Origin: Oenanthe sinensis
Taxonomy: Eukaryota > Streptophyta > Magnoliopsida > Apiales > Apiaceae
Length of the DNA: 64,000 bases
Reading direction: 5' to 3'
Assembly: GCA_028671895.1 (NCBI GenBank)
Contig: CM053813.1
Location: forward strand, 9,548,001 to 9,612,000
Shown: one piece after another, positions 1-11,720 of the stretch
Position numbering within the stretch: the stretch's first letter is position 1
Layout of the letters: each line of letters opens with the position of its first letter
Translations under genes and position numbers: made by a program
Notes under the pieces: generated by a model
The model's database searches: none
Seen by the model: the letters and a program-made list of their open reading frames with translations, nothing else
What the model was told of the DNA's origin: nothing

Positions 1-368
1 GAGATGATTGGAGATAAAGAAGGAAGTGTTCGAGTAAAAGTCTATTTCCTTTTTGGAAGCTATCTTTTAGGAAGATAATGATGGAAATAATATATTTGTA
101 TTTATTGATCATTATCTTTGCTGTAATTAGATAGGTAGCTGTGTAGTATATAAACACATAGGTTACATTGATGTATCGTTTAAGTTATTATCTTTCTCAT
201 AACCTAGCAGCTCTTAAGAACTTTGTTTTTCTTGAGAGAGTTTTGTATTAAGTTCAACAAAATTAATATAAAGAAATATTTCCTTTAGATACTTGCGTTC
301 ATAATCCATTGTTTGGTACTATTATATTCAACCCCCCTTCTATAATAGTTCATTATCTGGGTAATAAT
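1..368 (+). repeat. Right part of 5' LTR of old Sirevirus-like element D
   Basis: This is the downstream part of a long terminal repeat whose start lies outside the window. A TATA-like box (TATATAAAC) is at about 147-155. A C-rich module (ATTCAACCCCCCTTCTA) is at about 327-344, the same module found near the 3' end of every Sirevirus-like LTR in this window. A primer-binding site follows immediately, which fixes the orientation as plus. I could not find a matching 3' LTR on the right side of the nest, so D is incomplete or highly diverged. Confidence 0.7.
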
Positions 369-380
369 TGGTATCAGAGC
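369..380 (+). other. Primer-binding site of element D
   Basis: TGGTATCAGAGC is the classic plant copia primer-binding site, complementary to the 3' end of initiator tRNA-Met. It lies directly after the LTR end. A short gag start follows at 417 (the first residues read MSKNKYESIRI) and is broken off at about 450. Confidence 0.85.
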
Positions 381-450
381 TAGCGGTTTACTTTAACCTA
401 AAAGATCTTATAAACAATGTCTAAAAATAAGTATGAAAGCATAAGGATTC

Positions 451-1115
451 TGTTGGATCTCGAAGTATCATAGAAGGGGGGTTGAATACGATACTAACAA
501 TAATTTAAATTCTTTTCAGAATTTGCGGATAAATAAATTAATGATTTAGAGTGGGTTTGGCTATTTGTAGTGTTTAGGGGAGCTACTTACTAATTTTCTG
601 TGTGTCTGGATAAATCAATAAAGTTCAAGAAAATTAGCAAGAAAGTAAACGGGATAAGATTCAGGGAATATATCTTTTATATATATACCTAGAGGTTGCG
701 ATACCCAATTAAAAATATAATTGGTTCCCGAAGAATAAAATGAGTTCTTCGCTACGAACAAAAAAAATATAAGGCTCAGTTCCTATACAAATATATCTAA
801 ATTAGTACAAGGAAAAACTAAGTCCGTAGGGAGTGATATCTAGGATCCCTGAACATTTTTCATTAAAGAAGCGAGTCCTAATATATAACCGGAAGCAAGG
901 TATGGGTGTGTATAAATTTAAGGCTCCTGCTCCGGCCATGGCTGTTCTCTACATTTTTTGTGTTGAAGAAGACGACCCTTTTTAATGAGTGGCTTTTATC
1001 TTCTTATATGTGTAGACTTTTAAATCAATAAAGTAAGCTGCTGTAATTTGATTGGCTGAGGGCTATGTGGTGCCAATGGATTTTGTTGCGCCAAGACTAT
1101 TTTGTTACGCCCTAT
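451..1115 (-). repeat. Truncated minus-strand Sirevirus-type LTR fragment inside D
   Basis: The segment starts TGTTGGATC and within 40 bases shows the reverse complement of the C-rich LTR module (GAAGGGGGGTTGAATACG, 473-490). That is how a Sirevirus-like LTR begins when read backwards. It replaces most of D's gag and pol, since D's gag start stops at 450 and D's late RT resumes at about 1117. No CCTAACA end is visible, so the fragment is truncated on its right. The body has no coding potential that I recognise. Confidence 0.5.
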
Positions 1116-1116
1116 A

Positions 1117-1779
1117 CATGTGACACACAAGGGAGGCACATTATTATACTTAACTGCAAGTAGACCTGACATAATGTTTACAACCTGCGTATGTGCGCGA
1201 TGTCAGTCTGATCCTAGGGAATCTCATCTTATTACCGTTAAACGAATTTTTAGATATCTAAAGGGTACACTAAATCTTGGAATTTGGTACCCTAAAGATA
1301 CATGTTTTGAACTAATAGGCTATATAGACTAAGATTTTACATGATGCAGGATGGACAAGAAAAGTACTTCTGGAAGCTGTCAGTTTCTAGGAAGTCGGTT
1401 GATCTCCTAGTATAGCAAGAATCAACACTCAGTATCTACCTCGACAGCCGAAGTAGAATACATTGTGGCAGGTAGTTGTTGTGCACAGATCTTGTGGATA
1501 AGGAATCAGCTGAACGATTATGGACTTCCGCTAACTAAAATTCCAATATTTTGTGATAACATAAGTGCCATAGCAATTCCTAATAATCTTGTACAACATT
1601 CGAGAACCAAGCACATAGACATAAAGTATCATTTTGTCCGAGAGTATGTCATGAACGGAACTGTGGTGTTACATTTTATACCCACAGAAGATCAAATTGC
1701 TGACATCTTCACCAAACCACTTGATGAATGCACTGTCTCTAAGTTGATTAGTGATTTAGGGATGTTAAAGATGAATTAA
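1117..1779 (+). pseudogene. pol: Element D: end of RT and RNase H (pol remnant)
   Basis: The translation shows the end of a copia reverse transcriptase (LLYLTASRPDIMF, then [17 protein letters not shown]) followed by RNase H (STAEVEYIVAGSCCAQILW, FCDNISAIAI, HSRTKHIDIKYHF, and the tail ADIFTKPLD). It resembles the pol C-termini of A, A' and B nearby. At least one in-frame stop (at about 1330) and a frame change separate the RT tail from RNase H. The gene is a decayed fragment of an otherwise deleted pol. Confidence 0.9.
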
Positions 1780-2265
1780 TTTTTAGCTTATGTTTTAAAT
1801 TGTGTATTTAATTTTAAGCAATCTTTGTAAATATACTGTATATATTCCTTAAATATATCAAAAACAAACAAACAAAATGAAAAAGAAAACTCTAAAAGAT
1901 TTTCCTTATTATTTTTAGTTATTCGATTGGCATCATTACTGTAAATATATTTTATATTTTTTTCCAACTTTTGGTATCATTAGTTCTATATATATATGTG
2001 TGTGTGTAATTTTATTTTTAAATGTAAGTTGGCATCTTTATTTTTCTTTTTAATTCTCATACATGTATAAAACTGTACTGATTATCTCACGTCACTTTTG
2101 AGAAGTAAACCATAAGAAGAAGTCTTAGGAAATATCTATGAGCTTGATCAACCAATAGTTTCTAATAGTTAGATCCTAATTATTGGCATCAATCTCTATC
2201 CAAGATATTAGAACCAAACACAAAAACACTATCACATTCATCTCTCTTACCGTTAAACAGAATAC
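1780..2265 (+). other. Non-coding region after D pol, up to the insertion point of B
   Basis: This stretch follows the D pol stop and leads to the CTAAT target site of B. It contains a TA/TG microsatellite at about 1990-2008 and no open frame that I recognise. By position it corresponds to the pol-env spacer of A and A'. Its continuation beyond the nest begins at 45751. Confidence 0.5.
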
Positions 2266-2270
2266 CTAAT
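2266..2270. repeat. Target-site duplication of B, left copy (CTAAT)
   Basis: CTAAT lies immediately before the TGTTTTCC start of the left LTR. The same five bases follow the CCTAACA end of the right LTR at 45746-45750. Confidence 0.9.
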
Positions 2271-3522
2271 TGTTTTCCCAGTTGCATAAGTAAAAGGGGG
2301 TTGAATACTTGTATACTTTTTCTGCCTAATTAAAATAAACTCAATAAGAATTAAAGATTTAAAATAAGAACAAATATCAAACACAAAGATATGAATGAAT
2401 ATTGTTTGTATTAATGATGTGTAAATACAAACTCTTCTAAGGTGTATAGAAACCCTAGCAGCTTCTCTGTATTTTTTATAGCAACTCTCTCTATCTCTAT
2501 GCTCTCACAAAATTTGACTATTCTCCACTTATTTTCCACACCTTACAATTAGATTACATAGATTGTTTATATAGAGAGCTTCATATCAACTAATAAAAGA
2601 AAATCAAATTACAATAGGAATATAATTCCTAATTGTTAGTTTATAGTTTCCTTCTGTGATTCTCTTTCATTCCCATAATATATCTGCAATATATTTGGCT
2701 TTATCTTCGAAAATTTCCTTTTTTTGTGATCATCTTCCAAATTCAGCTTTAACTCTGAAATCTTCAGACTCTGCCAGACTATAAACTCTGATAAACTGTA
2801 GACTCTGATCATTTGTAGACTCTAACAGATTATAAACTCTGATAGTTTATAAACTCTGATCACTTGTAAACTCTGACAGATTATGAACTATGATAGTTTA
2901 TAAACTCTGATCACTTGTAAACTCTGACATAGTAAAAACTCTGATAGTTTATAGACTCTGATCACTTGTAAACTCTGACAGATTATAAACTCTGATAATT
3001 TATAAACACTGATCCCTTGCAAACTTTGTCGGATAGTAAACTCTGATCGTGTATAAACTCTGATCATCATCTAGACCCTGGTTTTACTTTCTACAAAAAA
3101 TCTTCTAAGTACAAGAATGTTGACTATCTACACTCTGATTATAAAATTAGAGAGACTAGAAAGACTTATTACAAATAAACCATTCTAAACCTTGTTCTGG
3201 CATTTTGTACATCATCAAATGAATAAATTCCTAAAATGGGTACATGTTGTGACTTTTCGATTATTCCTTGAATGACTTACTTTTCGAATGACTAGACTTC
3301 TCGATTTCATACTTGAACCTGAGACTTCTCGATTGACTAGACTTCTCAATTGCATACTTGAACCTGAGACTTCTCGAATGTGTATATTTTCACACTACTC
3401 GATTGGCTTCATTATCTTGAATTCTCGAATGGGTACTTCTCGATCTAATAATGAGCCAATGAGTATTTTGAGACTTCTCAACTAGTTGCATACTTCTGTA
3501 ACAAATGAATGCATTCCTAACA
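2271..3522 (-). repeat. Element B 3' LTR (left)
   Basis: The LTR is about 1252 bp, starts TGTTTTCCC and ends CCTAACA as written on the plus strand. It aligns throughout with 44442-45745. The G-rich module GGGGGTTGAATAC is at about 2296-2309, and a reverse TATA-like box (GTTTATATAG) is at about 2565-2574. Two arrays fill the rest: AAACTCTGAT / AGACTCTGA words at about 2765-3090, and ACTTCTCGA words at about 3250-3480. A small open frame across the first array merely translates the repeat and is not a gene. Confidence 0.92.
2765..3090. repeat. Array of ACTCTGAT words in B 3' LTR
   Basis: Runs of AAACTCTGAT and AGACTCTGA alternate with AGTTTATA and CACTTGT spacers in a loose period of about 20-50 bases. 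The same array occurs in the other LTR at about 44945-45280. The word also recurs inside B coding sequence. Confidence 0.85.
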
Positions 3523-3536
3523 ATCTCCCCTATTTA
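3523..3536 (-). other. Polypurine tract of element B
   Basis: On the minus strand the bases adjoining the 3' LTR read ATAGGGGAGAT, a polypurine tract directly abutting the TGTTAGG LTR start. A and C have the same arrangement. Confidence 0.75.
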
Positions 3537-3559
3537 TGCTTTATAAACTGTAAGCATAA

Positions 3560-6233
3560 ATCAAGGTTTGATGATGTCAAAACTAAAGAATGAGACAATT
3601 AATATAAAACAGTATAAAATGTATAAGGAAAAAGAACTACATCTCCCTTGATCTTCCCATGTCCAGTCCCTGACTGGTGTGTTTAAGATTTTGACAAACT
3701 GTTTTAGTGGTACACCACTAGTACCCATAGGACCATGAGAAATATCACCATCATCATCACCATCTCTCCTCCTTTTAATTCCCTTTTTATCATTCTTATT
3801 TCTCCCATAGGAATCAACTGTCCTCTCCCTCTTTTTGACATTAGCATTACTTGTGACAGCCAACAGAATTTTTCCAAGTACTGTGGAGATATTGGCATGT
3901 GCACCAATCATTGAGTCAACTTTGGTAGTTAGAGCAGATACTATGTTTGAAGATTGGCTTGATCTGCAGTAATATCAGCAATAGTATCCTTGAAAGTGAC
4001 CTCTTTGGATTAATAGTTGTATCTACTAAAGCCTCCAAGACTCTGTCTGCTTTCCTTGTTAGAGAATCCATCAAATGATGTTATGGTCCCTGTATAAATG
4101 AATTCTGAGTAGCTAGAGCCTCCTCCTTTTTGCTAATCTACATTATTAGAATAAATGAATTTTCATCCATCCCCTGTTCTAACTTATTGGACCAACTCTG
4201 TGGAAAATCTTGATCCCAATGAGTGAAGTTAGGTTCAGGATACCCTAGTCTCTCATCCTCATAGTGGGGTTGGGCACCAACTCTCTCATTCTCACTCAGG
4301 CTCTCTACAACCTTTGATACCTCTCCTTTTGCCTGGTCCAGTACTAGCCTCTCTTTTAATTTTTCACTCGATTTGGAGGGTCAACTCAAAAATCCTATAG
4401 AAGATGGGGTGAGAGAAAGAATATTTGCTTCAGTACTTGAACCACCATGATGGAGGGGTACCCCTTCAAATGTCTGAAGGCTAGGGGTTTCCAGCAAGGG
4501 GTGAGTAGCAACAGACTCTGAACCCCTAAATGTTTCTTTCTTTCTAGAGTCTGTTGGCTCCAGTATTCCAGTCTCAATGTCTACCATAGACTCTGACTGT
4601 TTCAATATGAATTCATTAGAAGCCAGAGTCTGAGTGTCACCATCTTTGACTGTTGTTGCTTGGTACTCCTCATCAAGGTGGATAGACTCTAATAGAATAG
4701 ATTATGGAATTTTTTCATGAGTATCCATTAGAGTTTGTCATCTCATATCACTAGGGTTCCCAACAGCATATTTCGGAGTCGCCAAGGAGGTCCTAACATC
4801 ATGCTCCCCTGCCCCATTATCACCCAACCTCTGACTAGGTGGTTCTTGTGTGGGTGAGGTAGACTGAGCATCTTTCTCACCAGTCACCACTAGTGTACTA
4901 GTCTCATCCTTCAACTTCCTGGCAATACCTACTACCTCCTGTGGTTCTAACATGGTTAATGAATCCAAATTGCCATTGAGAAAGGTCCTTGCATGGATGG
5001 CATTGATGGCCTAGTCATAAGACATGTTAAAGGAATCCTGCAGTTCTCTTGTAATTTTCTAATAGGATGAGCCCTTGATTTGATCCATTCTACTTTGATA
5101 GGTTGAATAGATATATTTGTTGACCACCTTCCGTACATTATGGACAAGAAAATCAACCACCTTCTTTGGAAGAGGCTGTATTGTAGAGATCCATTCAATG
5201 GATGTCCTGCAGGTAATCCCTTGATCCCAAATTACTTCATAGTTAAAAAATGGTTTCTCAATCTCATTTTCTAACTCAGCAACAGAGTTTGAGTCTATCC
5301 TATCATGGACATTAATCTTTTTAGACTTCTTTGTCTTTGTTGTTCAGAGTCTAGCACACCAAGTGCTTTGAGAACTGCATTAGTCCTGCCTTCTATGATC
5401 CCTGCAGCTTTATCTTGTAGTGAAGAGTTGAAGAGGTAGTTGTAGAGATTTTTGACCACATCCTGTGCAGACATGTGTAGCTCCATCTCCATTCTCCTTC
5501 TTAGGGATTCATAGGATGTAAGAAGATCCAAGACATGAGATTGAATCAGGTATTTCTCTGGATCTGTAACTGATTCCACCAATGAATATAAGAATAACAG
5601 CACTTCATCACATGGAGTAATGATTTGATCAATGAGGCACGAGGCTGTTTCCAATGACGTTCCTTCCCAAAATGTTTCATTATCAGAGTCTAAAGGCAGT
5701 GTAGACTTTGACTTAACATTAGACTCTGGTTCAGGAATTGTCTTGCTTTCAGAGTCTGGCTCTGCAGGAGCATAGGGAGCATATGTTTCCTGCAAAACAG
5801 GGTTAGTAACAAAAATAGGCTTGTGTGTATGTGCAAAATAAGCCTTCATCAATCTCTTATACTTCTTAGCAAAAGATTTCTCAGGAAACCCAATTTGAGA
5901 ATCCTGAGGTGCATCACTAGGTTTATCAGAGTCTGTAGCCTTTTGAGAGTCTACAGACTGGGCTTGAAGGTTAGAATCAAGTGTATCATGACCCTCTTTT
6001 AACAAAGAAAGCCCTTCAACAACTTGTTTCTCTAGAGGGTTGAGCTCCTCATCACTTGGCTCATCTATTAGCATTGTTTAAACCAGTATCCTCCTCTTTA
6101 CAACTGGTGCTTGTTGAGAGACACTAGAGGTTGGTTTTTTTTTGGATTTGAGTTTTGGAGATTGTTTAGTGGAAGGGGATTTGGTTACTTGGGTAGGTGT
6201 AGGGAGGTTCTCCATTACTTGTTCATGTTCCAT
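3560..6233 (-). pseudogene. Element B envelope-like third ORF, decayed
   Basis: A minus-strand coding region starts at an ATG at 6231-6233 (MEHEQVMENLPTPTQ) and runs leftward through several reading frames to about 3560. The longest surviving piece is 5295-6074 (about 259 aa, acidic, Ser/Asp/Glu-rich in its first half). Others are at 4956-5198, 4738-4968, 4381-4605 and 3561-3911. Its place after RNase H matches the envelope-like ORF of Sireviruses, but I see no clear similarity to the third ORFs of A and A', and no confident membrane anchor. The coding sequence is studded with the family word (DSD, SES and DSES peptides from GACTCTGA in either orientation). Stops and frameshifts make it non-functional. 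Confidence 0.7.
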
Positions 6234-6404
6234 TTAACCATAAAAAATGAAGAATTATAGAGAGAAGGTTTGTAGTTAGAGAGTTTTACCTGCATTACCT
6301 GTGAATAAGTCATAGCAGATAGACTCTTCTTTTTGTCATCAATTCTCTTAATGTCAGAGAATATCCTTCTTTTCTGTTTGTATGCCTGCACACAACAATT
6401 ATCT

Positions 6405-6546
6405 TCTACAGACTTAAAGAGTCTACAGACTCGTCAGAGTTTATAGACTCGTCAGAGTTTACATACTCGTCAGAGTTTATAGACTCATCAGAGTTTATAG
6501 ACTCATCAGAGTTTACAGACTCATCAGAGTTTATAGACTCTGTCAA
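6405..6546. repeat. B pol-env spacer with tandem AGACTCGTCAGAGTTTAT repeats
   Basis: Seven or so near-exact tandem units of about 18 bases alternate AGACTC(G/A)TC and AGAGTTTATAG. They lie between the end of RNase H (about 6650) and the envelope-like ATG (6233). The words are those of the B LTR array. The rest of the spacer holds nothing I recognise. Confidence 0.85.
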
Positions 6547-6646
6547 GATAAAATACCTCAAAAATTTTGCAATAACAAATCATAGTTTGATAATTTAGGG
6601 ACTATAATTAAAGTGCATACCTTGCTCCTTTTATGAGTGATCACTT

Positions 6647-7528
6647 ACATAGTTAACATACCTAATTCACCTACCAGTATGAGAAAGGTAGACTCATCAA
6701 GTTGTTTGATTAATATGTCTGCAATTTGTCTGTCAGTTGAAACATAATGAAGTGTCACAGTACCATTATCAACATGTTCTCTAATAAAATGATATTTGAT
6801 ATCGATGTGCTTTGTTCTGGAATGTTAGACTGGATTCCCTGAAATTTTAATAGCACTAGTATTATCACAATACATAGGAATATTTGAAAATATTATTCCA
6901 TAATCAAGTAACTGATTTCTCATCCACAGAATTTGAGCACAGCAACTTTCAGCTGCTATGTATTCAGCCTCAGCTGTTGAGGTTGAAACTGCTTGTTATT
7001 TTTGCTAAACCAAGAAATTAACATGTTGCCAAGAAATTGGCATTGACCTATTGTGTTTTTCATATCCACTTTGCATCATGCATAATCAGAGTCTGAATAG
7101 CCAATTAGTGAAAAATCAGACTCTTTAGGATACCAAAGTCCCAGAGTCTGTGCACCCTTGAGATATCTAAAAATTCTTTTCACAACTATTAAATGTGATT
7201 CTCTAGATTCAGCTTGAAATCTTGCTCACAGGCATGTTACAAACATTATATCTGGTCTACTAGCAGTTAAATATAACAATGAGTCAATCATACCTCTATA
7301 GCTAGTATTGTCAACTTTCTTACCCTTTGAGTCAGAGTCTAGCTTAGTGGCTGTTGACATGGGAGTTTTGGCAGTTGCATTGTCTTGCATATCAAACTTC
7401 TTTAATACTTCTTTTACATACTTTGATTGATTGATGAAAATTCCATCATCATTCTGTTTAACTTGAAGTCTCAAAAAGAAGTTTAATTCTCCCATCATGC
7501 TAATTTTATAATATGACTGCATTAATTT
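6647..7528 (-). pseudogene. pol: Element B pol, C-terminal part (RT end and RNase H)
   Basis: Read on the minus strand from 7528, this continues RT exactly where the right-hand portion stops at the X target site (…EEFA, then LMQSYYKISMMGELNFF). Next come QSKYVKEVLKKFDM and SLLYLTASRPDIMF, then the RNase H landmarks (CAQILWMRNQL, FCDNTSAIKI-like, HSRTKHIDIKYHF). It ends at about 6647. Several stops and indels break RNase H. The hinge LDSDSKG again contains the family word. Confidence 0.85.
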
Positions 7529-9076
7529 TGTTAGTAATTGTGCCCTAGAGACAATTACTTTTATATTTTAAGGAAAATATTTTATTATTAAGGATTATGT
7601 TTTATTGATTATTATTTATTTATTATGTTTTATTTTCTGCGTAATAAATTGAAAGTATAATAAATGTCCTTGGAATTTTGATACGTATTATATATCTTTA
7701 AGTATGTGACTTAAAAATGAGATTATATGAATAATATCTTATTCCTAAAATTCCCTAGTCGAGTATTATTATATAAGGTCAATAATAATGCAATAAGACT
7801 AGTATGTTTATTGATAGACGATCACATCTCATTGGTCATATGTATAGTGATACTAAAGTCAAGAACATAAGTGCATGTCTCAATGAATGGCACTGGAATG
7901 ACCCGCCGTGAGATTCTACATGTTAATAAGTGTCATAAGAAATTCTCACTGTGATAATGATGTAATGATCCTCTAAATCGAAATCATTATATTTCTATAC
8001 GAGAATTAATATACTTTGATTACACTAAAAGTTACCTTTAACCGGGTGATGATAAAAGTGGACATTGGGTATACTATGAATCGTATAAGAAATATGAATG
8101 ATAGATAAAGGATTTAACCTTCATATTTAGGATTGATATTATTGGTCTCTTAATTGAGTGAGACTATAAAATGCATGGTCGTGCTCAAATGTTGATTTAT
8201 TTAATAGTCTACCCATTGATCAAGGAAATCCGGATTAAACATTGAAGAGGATGACACGATACATGCCTCGAGTTTATTCTATAATATAAGGTTAAAGGGA
8301 TTATATTAAATGAAACATTATTCACGAAAGGCTTAATAAAATTACTAATTTTATTATAATTACTTGGGTAGCAATGATGTATTACTAGATGCCGCTCATT
8401 GTTTATAATTTTAATTAGATATTAAAATTTTTGTCAACGTAATAATAACCTACAGGGTCACACATAAAGAATTCTTAAAGGAGAAATAATTTAAATTATG
8501 AATTTAAATTAAATAAGTAATTTATTTTATTTATAATATTAATTAAGTATGACTTAATTAATTATATAAATAGAATAAATGAATTATTTAAACTAATTCT
8601 AAAATTAGTAATTAATTAAGCGAGACTTAATTAAATAATTTAGAATTTTGGATTAGTATTAATTATAATTAGATTATAATTAGAAAACTTATTTATCTCT
8701 CTATATAATCTCTTTATGGGCTGATTTAATTAAAGACACGTATTTATCTAAAACCCTAGCCTTTTTTAGAAAAGAGGAAGATAAAGAGAGAGAAGCAGTT
8801 TTCGGGTGCTAGTACACATCAATCCTTCATGAAAAGTGTTCGTGTGGATACCGTAGAGCGTAGATCGCGTGAGCGGGATACGTGATGATTAAACAAGCTT
8901 TCGACCTCCATTAATCTTCCATTGATGAACTGTTAAATCTTTTTAAGGTATTTGTTCTTAATCTCTGAATTAAATCTTTTGTTTTAGCATGGATCCTGCG
9001 AAGGATTTCGATTTATATTACGTTTTGTATTTATTTTTCGCATTTTTCCGCTGCGTTTGTGCCTCGAAACCCTTCA
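7529..9076 (+). repeat. Element X 5' LTR
   Basis: The LTR is about 1548 bp, starts TGTTAGTAATTG and ends CGAAACCCTTCA. It matches the 3' LTR, which is split in two by element A. A TATA-like box (CTATATAATC) lies at 8701-8710, and its counterpart is at 15551-15560. The sequence is very AT-rich, with inverted AATTAATTAAG blocks at about 8480-8700. Confidence 0.93.
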
Positions 9077-9077
9077 A

Positions 9078-9089
9078 TGGCATCAGACC
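9078..9089 (+). other. Primer-binding site of element X
   Basis: TGGCATCAGACC follows the LTR end by one base. It is a slightly mutated version of the TGGTATCAGAGC tRNA-Met-type copia primer site. Confidence 0.75.
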
Positions 9090-10840
9090 TACTTGCGAAA
9101 CGTTTTAATTCGGTTGTATGTTTACAAGTTTTCATATATATATGAGCGCCATGATTTTGTTGCGATACAATATGTATATATATGCGTTTATATATGATTT
9201 TGAATATATGATATTCATGTGATGTATAATCATATGATGATTGTGTGTATTGTTGTATGTATATGATACATCTTTGTTCTTATTATGTAAATCGTATTCG
9301 ATACGAATTCTGAAACGGCTTCGGTAGATTTTCTGAAATCTGTGTCCAGTGTCCGATATTCGCAAACGATATATGTTTTCTGACTGGAATTGTATCACTG
9401 AGCAATACTGACACCTCAGATTTGCATCTGTAAGCCATTTGATCACGTTACAGACCCAAAAACGGCGATTTATTTTTTTCTGAAATTTATTTGATTTTCT
9501 AAAATTTCAAAATTTGTTATATATGATTATATGATATGTTTATATAATCTGAGATATATTACATGTGTTATGTGATAGCATGGTGGATGGTTATGGCCTA
9601 AAGACCTATATGATAGTGGTTTTCTTTTATAGTTTTGGTTTTTAAATACGACTTGTATGTCTTTTATTCATTGTAATTGTTAATCTCGAATGTAACTCGA
9701 GTTCTTCTTGTAATTTCATTAGAATAGATTTATTTATCATTCAATGTAATTGTTCATTGGACACTTAGAATCAAGGAAGCTAGGAGACAATATAGATGAT
9801 GGAGCAATGAAGAAGATAAAGACATGTAATAGTGTAATATTTGAAACCACCATAGATTGACCTTGATAATTCCATTAGCTTGGAAATATCACATAGGATG
9901 GGGCCAAAACCAAACACGTTTAATTTACGCACAATTAATATATGTATATGAATGCATGTGTAGATATGTATGTGTTAGAATGATGTATGTATTAGATACG
10001 ACAACATGACATGCATGCTTAAGAAAGATAAAATCTTTAACGATTCAAGATTTTAAACTTAAACAAACGATCATGAGATTCTTGTGTTTATGAAACACGG
10101 TATTGAATATGAATTTTCTTTTTCTGATATGGGGAGATTTTGTCAAAAGTGAATTATTATTCGTAAGAAAGTTGGGTTTTAAGTGAGACCGCTTGTGACT
10201 TCTCCGACGATCTGGAAATCGAACCATTGACGAATATTGAAATAGATTATTTGATCAAGGAAAAATTGAGAATCTCTTTATGATGGGATCATGATCGTTC
10301 ATATAAACATTAAAATCCCTAAATACATTTTAAGTTAATCGGATGCCTTCCAATATTTAATACTCGTCAAGATCTAGATTGAGAAGGAGTGGGTTTGCCA
10401 AAGCAAGGTGCTTTTATCAATCATGGGAAGACGTGATAAGTAAGTGACTTAGTTTGTTGAAAAGTTGGGTCTAACTTAACTAAATCATCATAATAGGATT
10501 GTGGGTTTAGAGGCATAGAGTTTAGTGAGATTTATTGAATACATGTGTATAATGGGTTGTTCCACCAAACTTTCCACGAGTTATATTTGATATAATCGAC
10601 AAATGTTGTCTATCTAAATAGTCGTGTTTTGGGTGTATTAGCTAATGCTATCTTAAAACATGGATAAAATATGGATCTTGGCTCACTAGAAAGATTTAAA
10701 GAAATGTTTTCCGAATTAATAGTTAAGGCTATTAGTTTGATAAAAATAGTGGGAGGTATATGATGATATACCATAATCACTTAAACATAATTAATATTAA
10801 ATCTGCAATCTAGTTTATTTTATACACTTTCATATTATAG
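9090..10840 (+). other. Element X untranslated leader
   Basis: About 1.75 kb lies between the primer site and the first recognisable gag homology. It is AT-rich and holds only short open frames in random phases. A long non-coding leader is common in this copia branch. I see no gene, RNA or repeat array in it. Confidence 0.5.
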
Positions 10841-10844
10841 ATAT

Positions 10845-11720
10845 CAAATGATAAACACAAACAACTTCTCTATACGATCAGTTCTTGAGAAGGACAAATT
10901 GACGAGAACAAATTTCCTCGACTAACATAGGAGCTGGAGGATCGTCCTCGAGCACCACGATGTTAGTCAAATCTCTTCCCCTACTATTAAATCTGAGAAT
11001 GTAGCATGTGTAAATGATAGTACTTATTGGAAGTAAATTGATGTTGTGACTGATGTTTCATGTCTCATGCTTGCAACTATGAGTGTTGAGCTTAAGAAGC
11101 AACACGAGCATATAGATGCTTGTGAGATGATTAAACACCCTTAAAGGATATTTGAGAGACAAACTCTTCAAGATATATTTGATGATTAAAGGGTACTATA
11201 CACTTATAAGTAGGGAGAGTGAGACCCAGTTAAACCACATGTTCTAAAAACTATAGGGTATAATGAATACCTTGACATTTTGGGTTTCTAGATTGGTCTG
11301 GAGGCTCACCTAGATTTGATCTTACAATCTTCTGACAACAAATATTCTTAGTTTGTTATGAACAGCAAAATGAATTAGATTGGTGAAACACCTATTGAGT
11401 TGTTAAGCATGTTGAGAACTGCTGAAAGTAACATGATAAATGCATGAACTATTACTATAATGATGGTAAACATAGGGAATGCAAAAGGGAAAGGAAAATG
11501 GAATGGAAAGGAGAAGATTTGATCTAGTTTCCTTGTCAAACCAAATTCCAATCCTAAAACAGGCTCTAAAGTCTGAATGAGGTGTTGACAAAGAAGACGA
11601 TTGTCGCTTCTATGAGAAATTGGGAAACTGGAAATTAAACTATCGTGCTTATTTGGAAGATCGGAAAAAGATGATCATTAAGGGTCAAGCTTCGAGTACA
11701 GGTTGGAATTGGAGTAAAGG
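10845..11720 (+). pseudogene. gag: Element X gag remnant
   Basis: Scattered frames give copia Gag (UBN2-type) signatures: DKLTRTNF near the start, LKKQHEHIDA, a TLQDIF-like stretch, HVLKTIGYNEYLDILGF, and IELLSMLRTAESNMINA near 11400-11440. Frameshifts and many stops interrupt it. A lysine- and asparagine-rich tail and a broken zinc-knuckle region follow to about 11720. No intact product is possible. Confidence 0.6.

Noticed and set aside
2888..3070. A 60-residue minus-strand ORF with repeated VYKLSEF-type units
   Set aside because: It only translates the ACTCTGAT array of the B LTR. It has no independent support.
9132..9446. A 104-residue ORF in the X leader
   Set aside because: The translation is Tyr/Ile/His-rich from TA-rich DNA, and it lies in the expected non-coding leader on the opposite strand.
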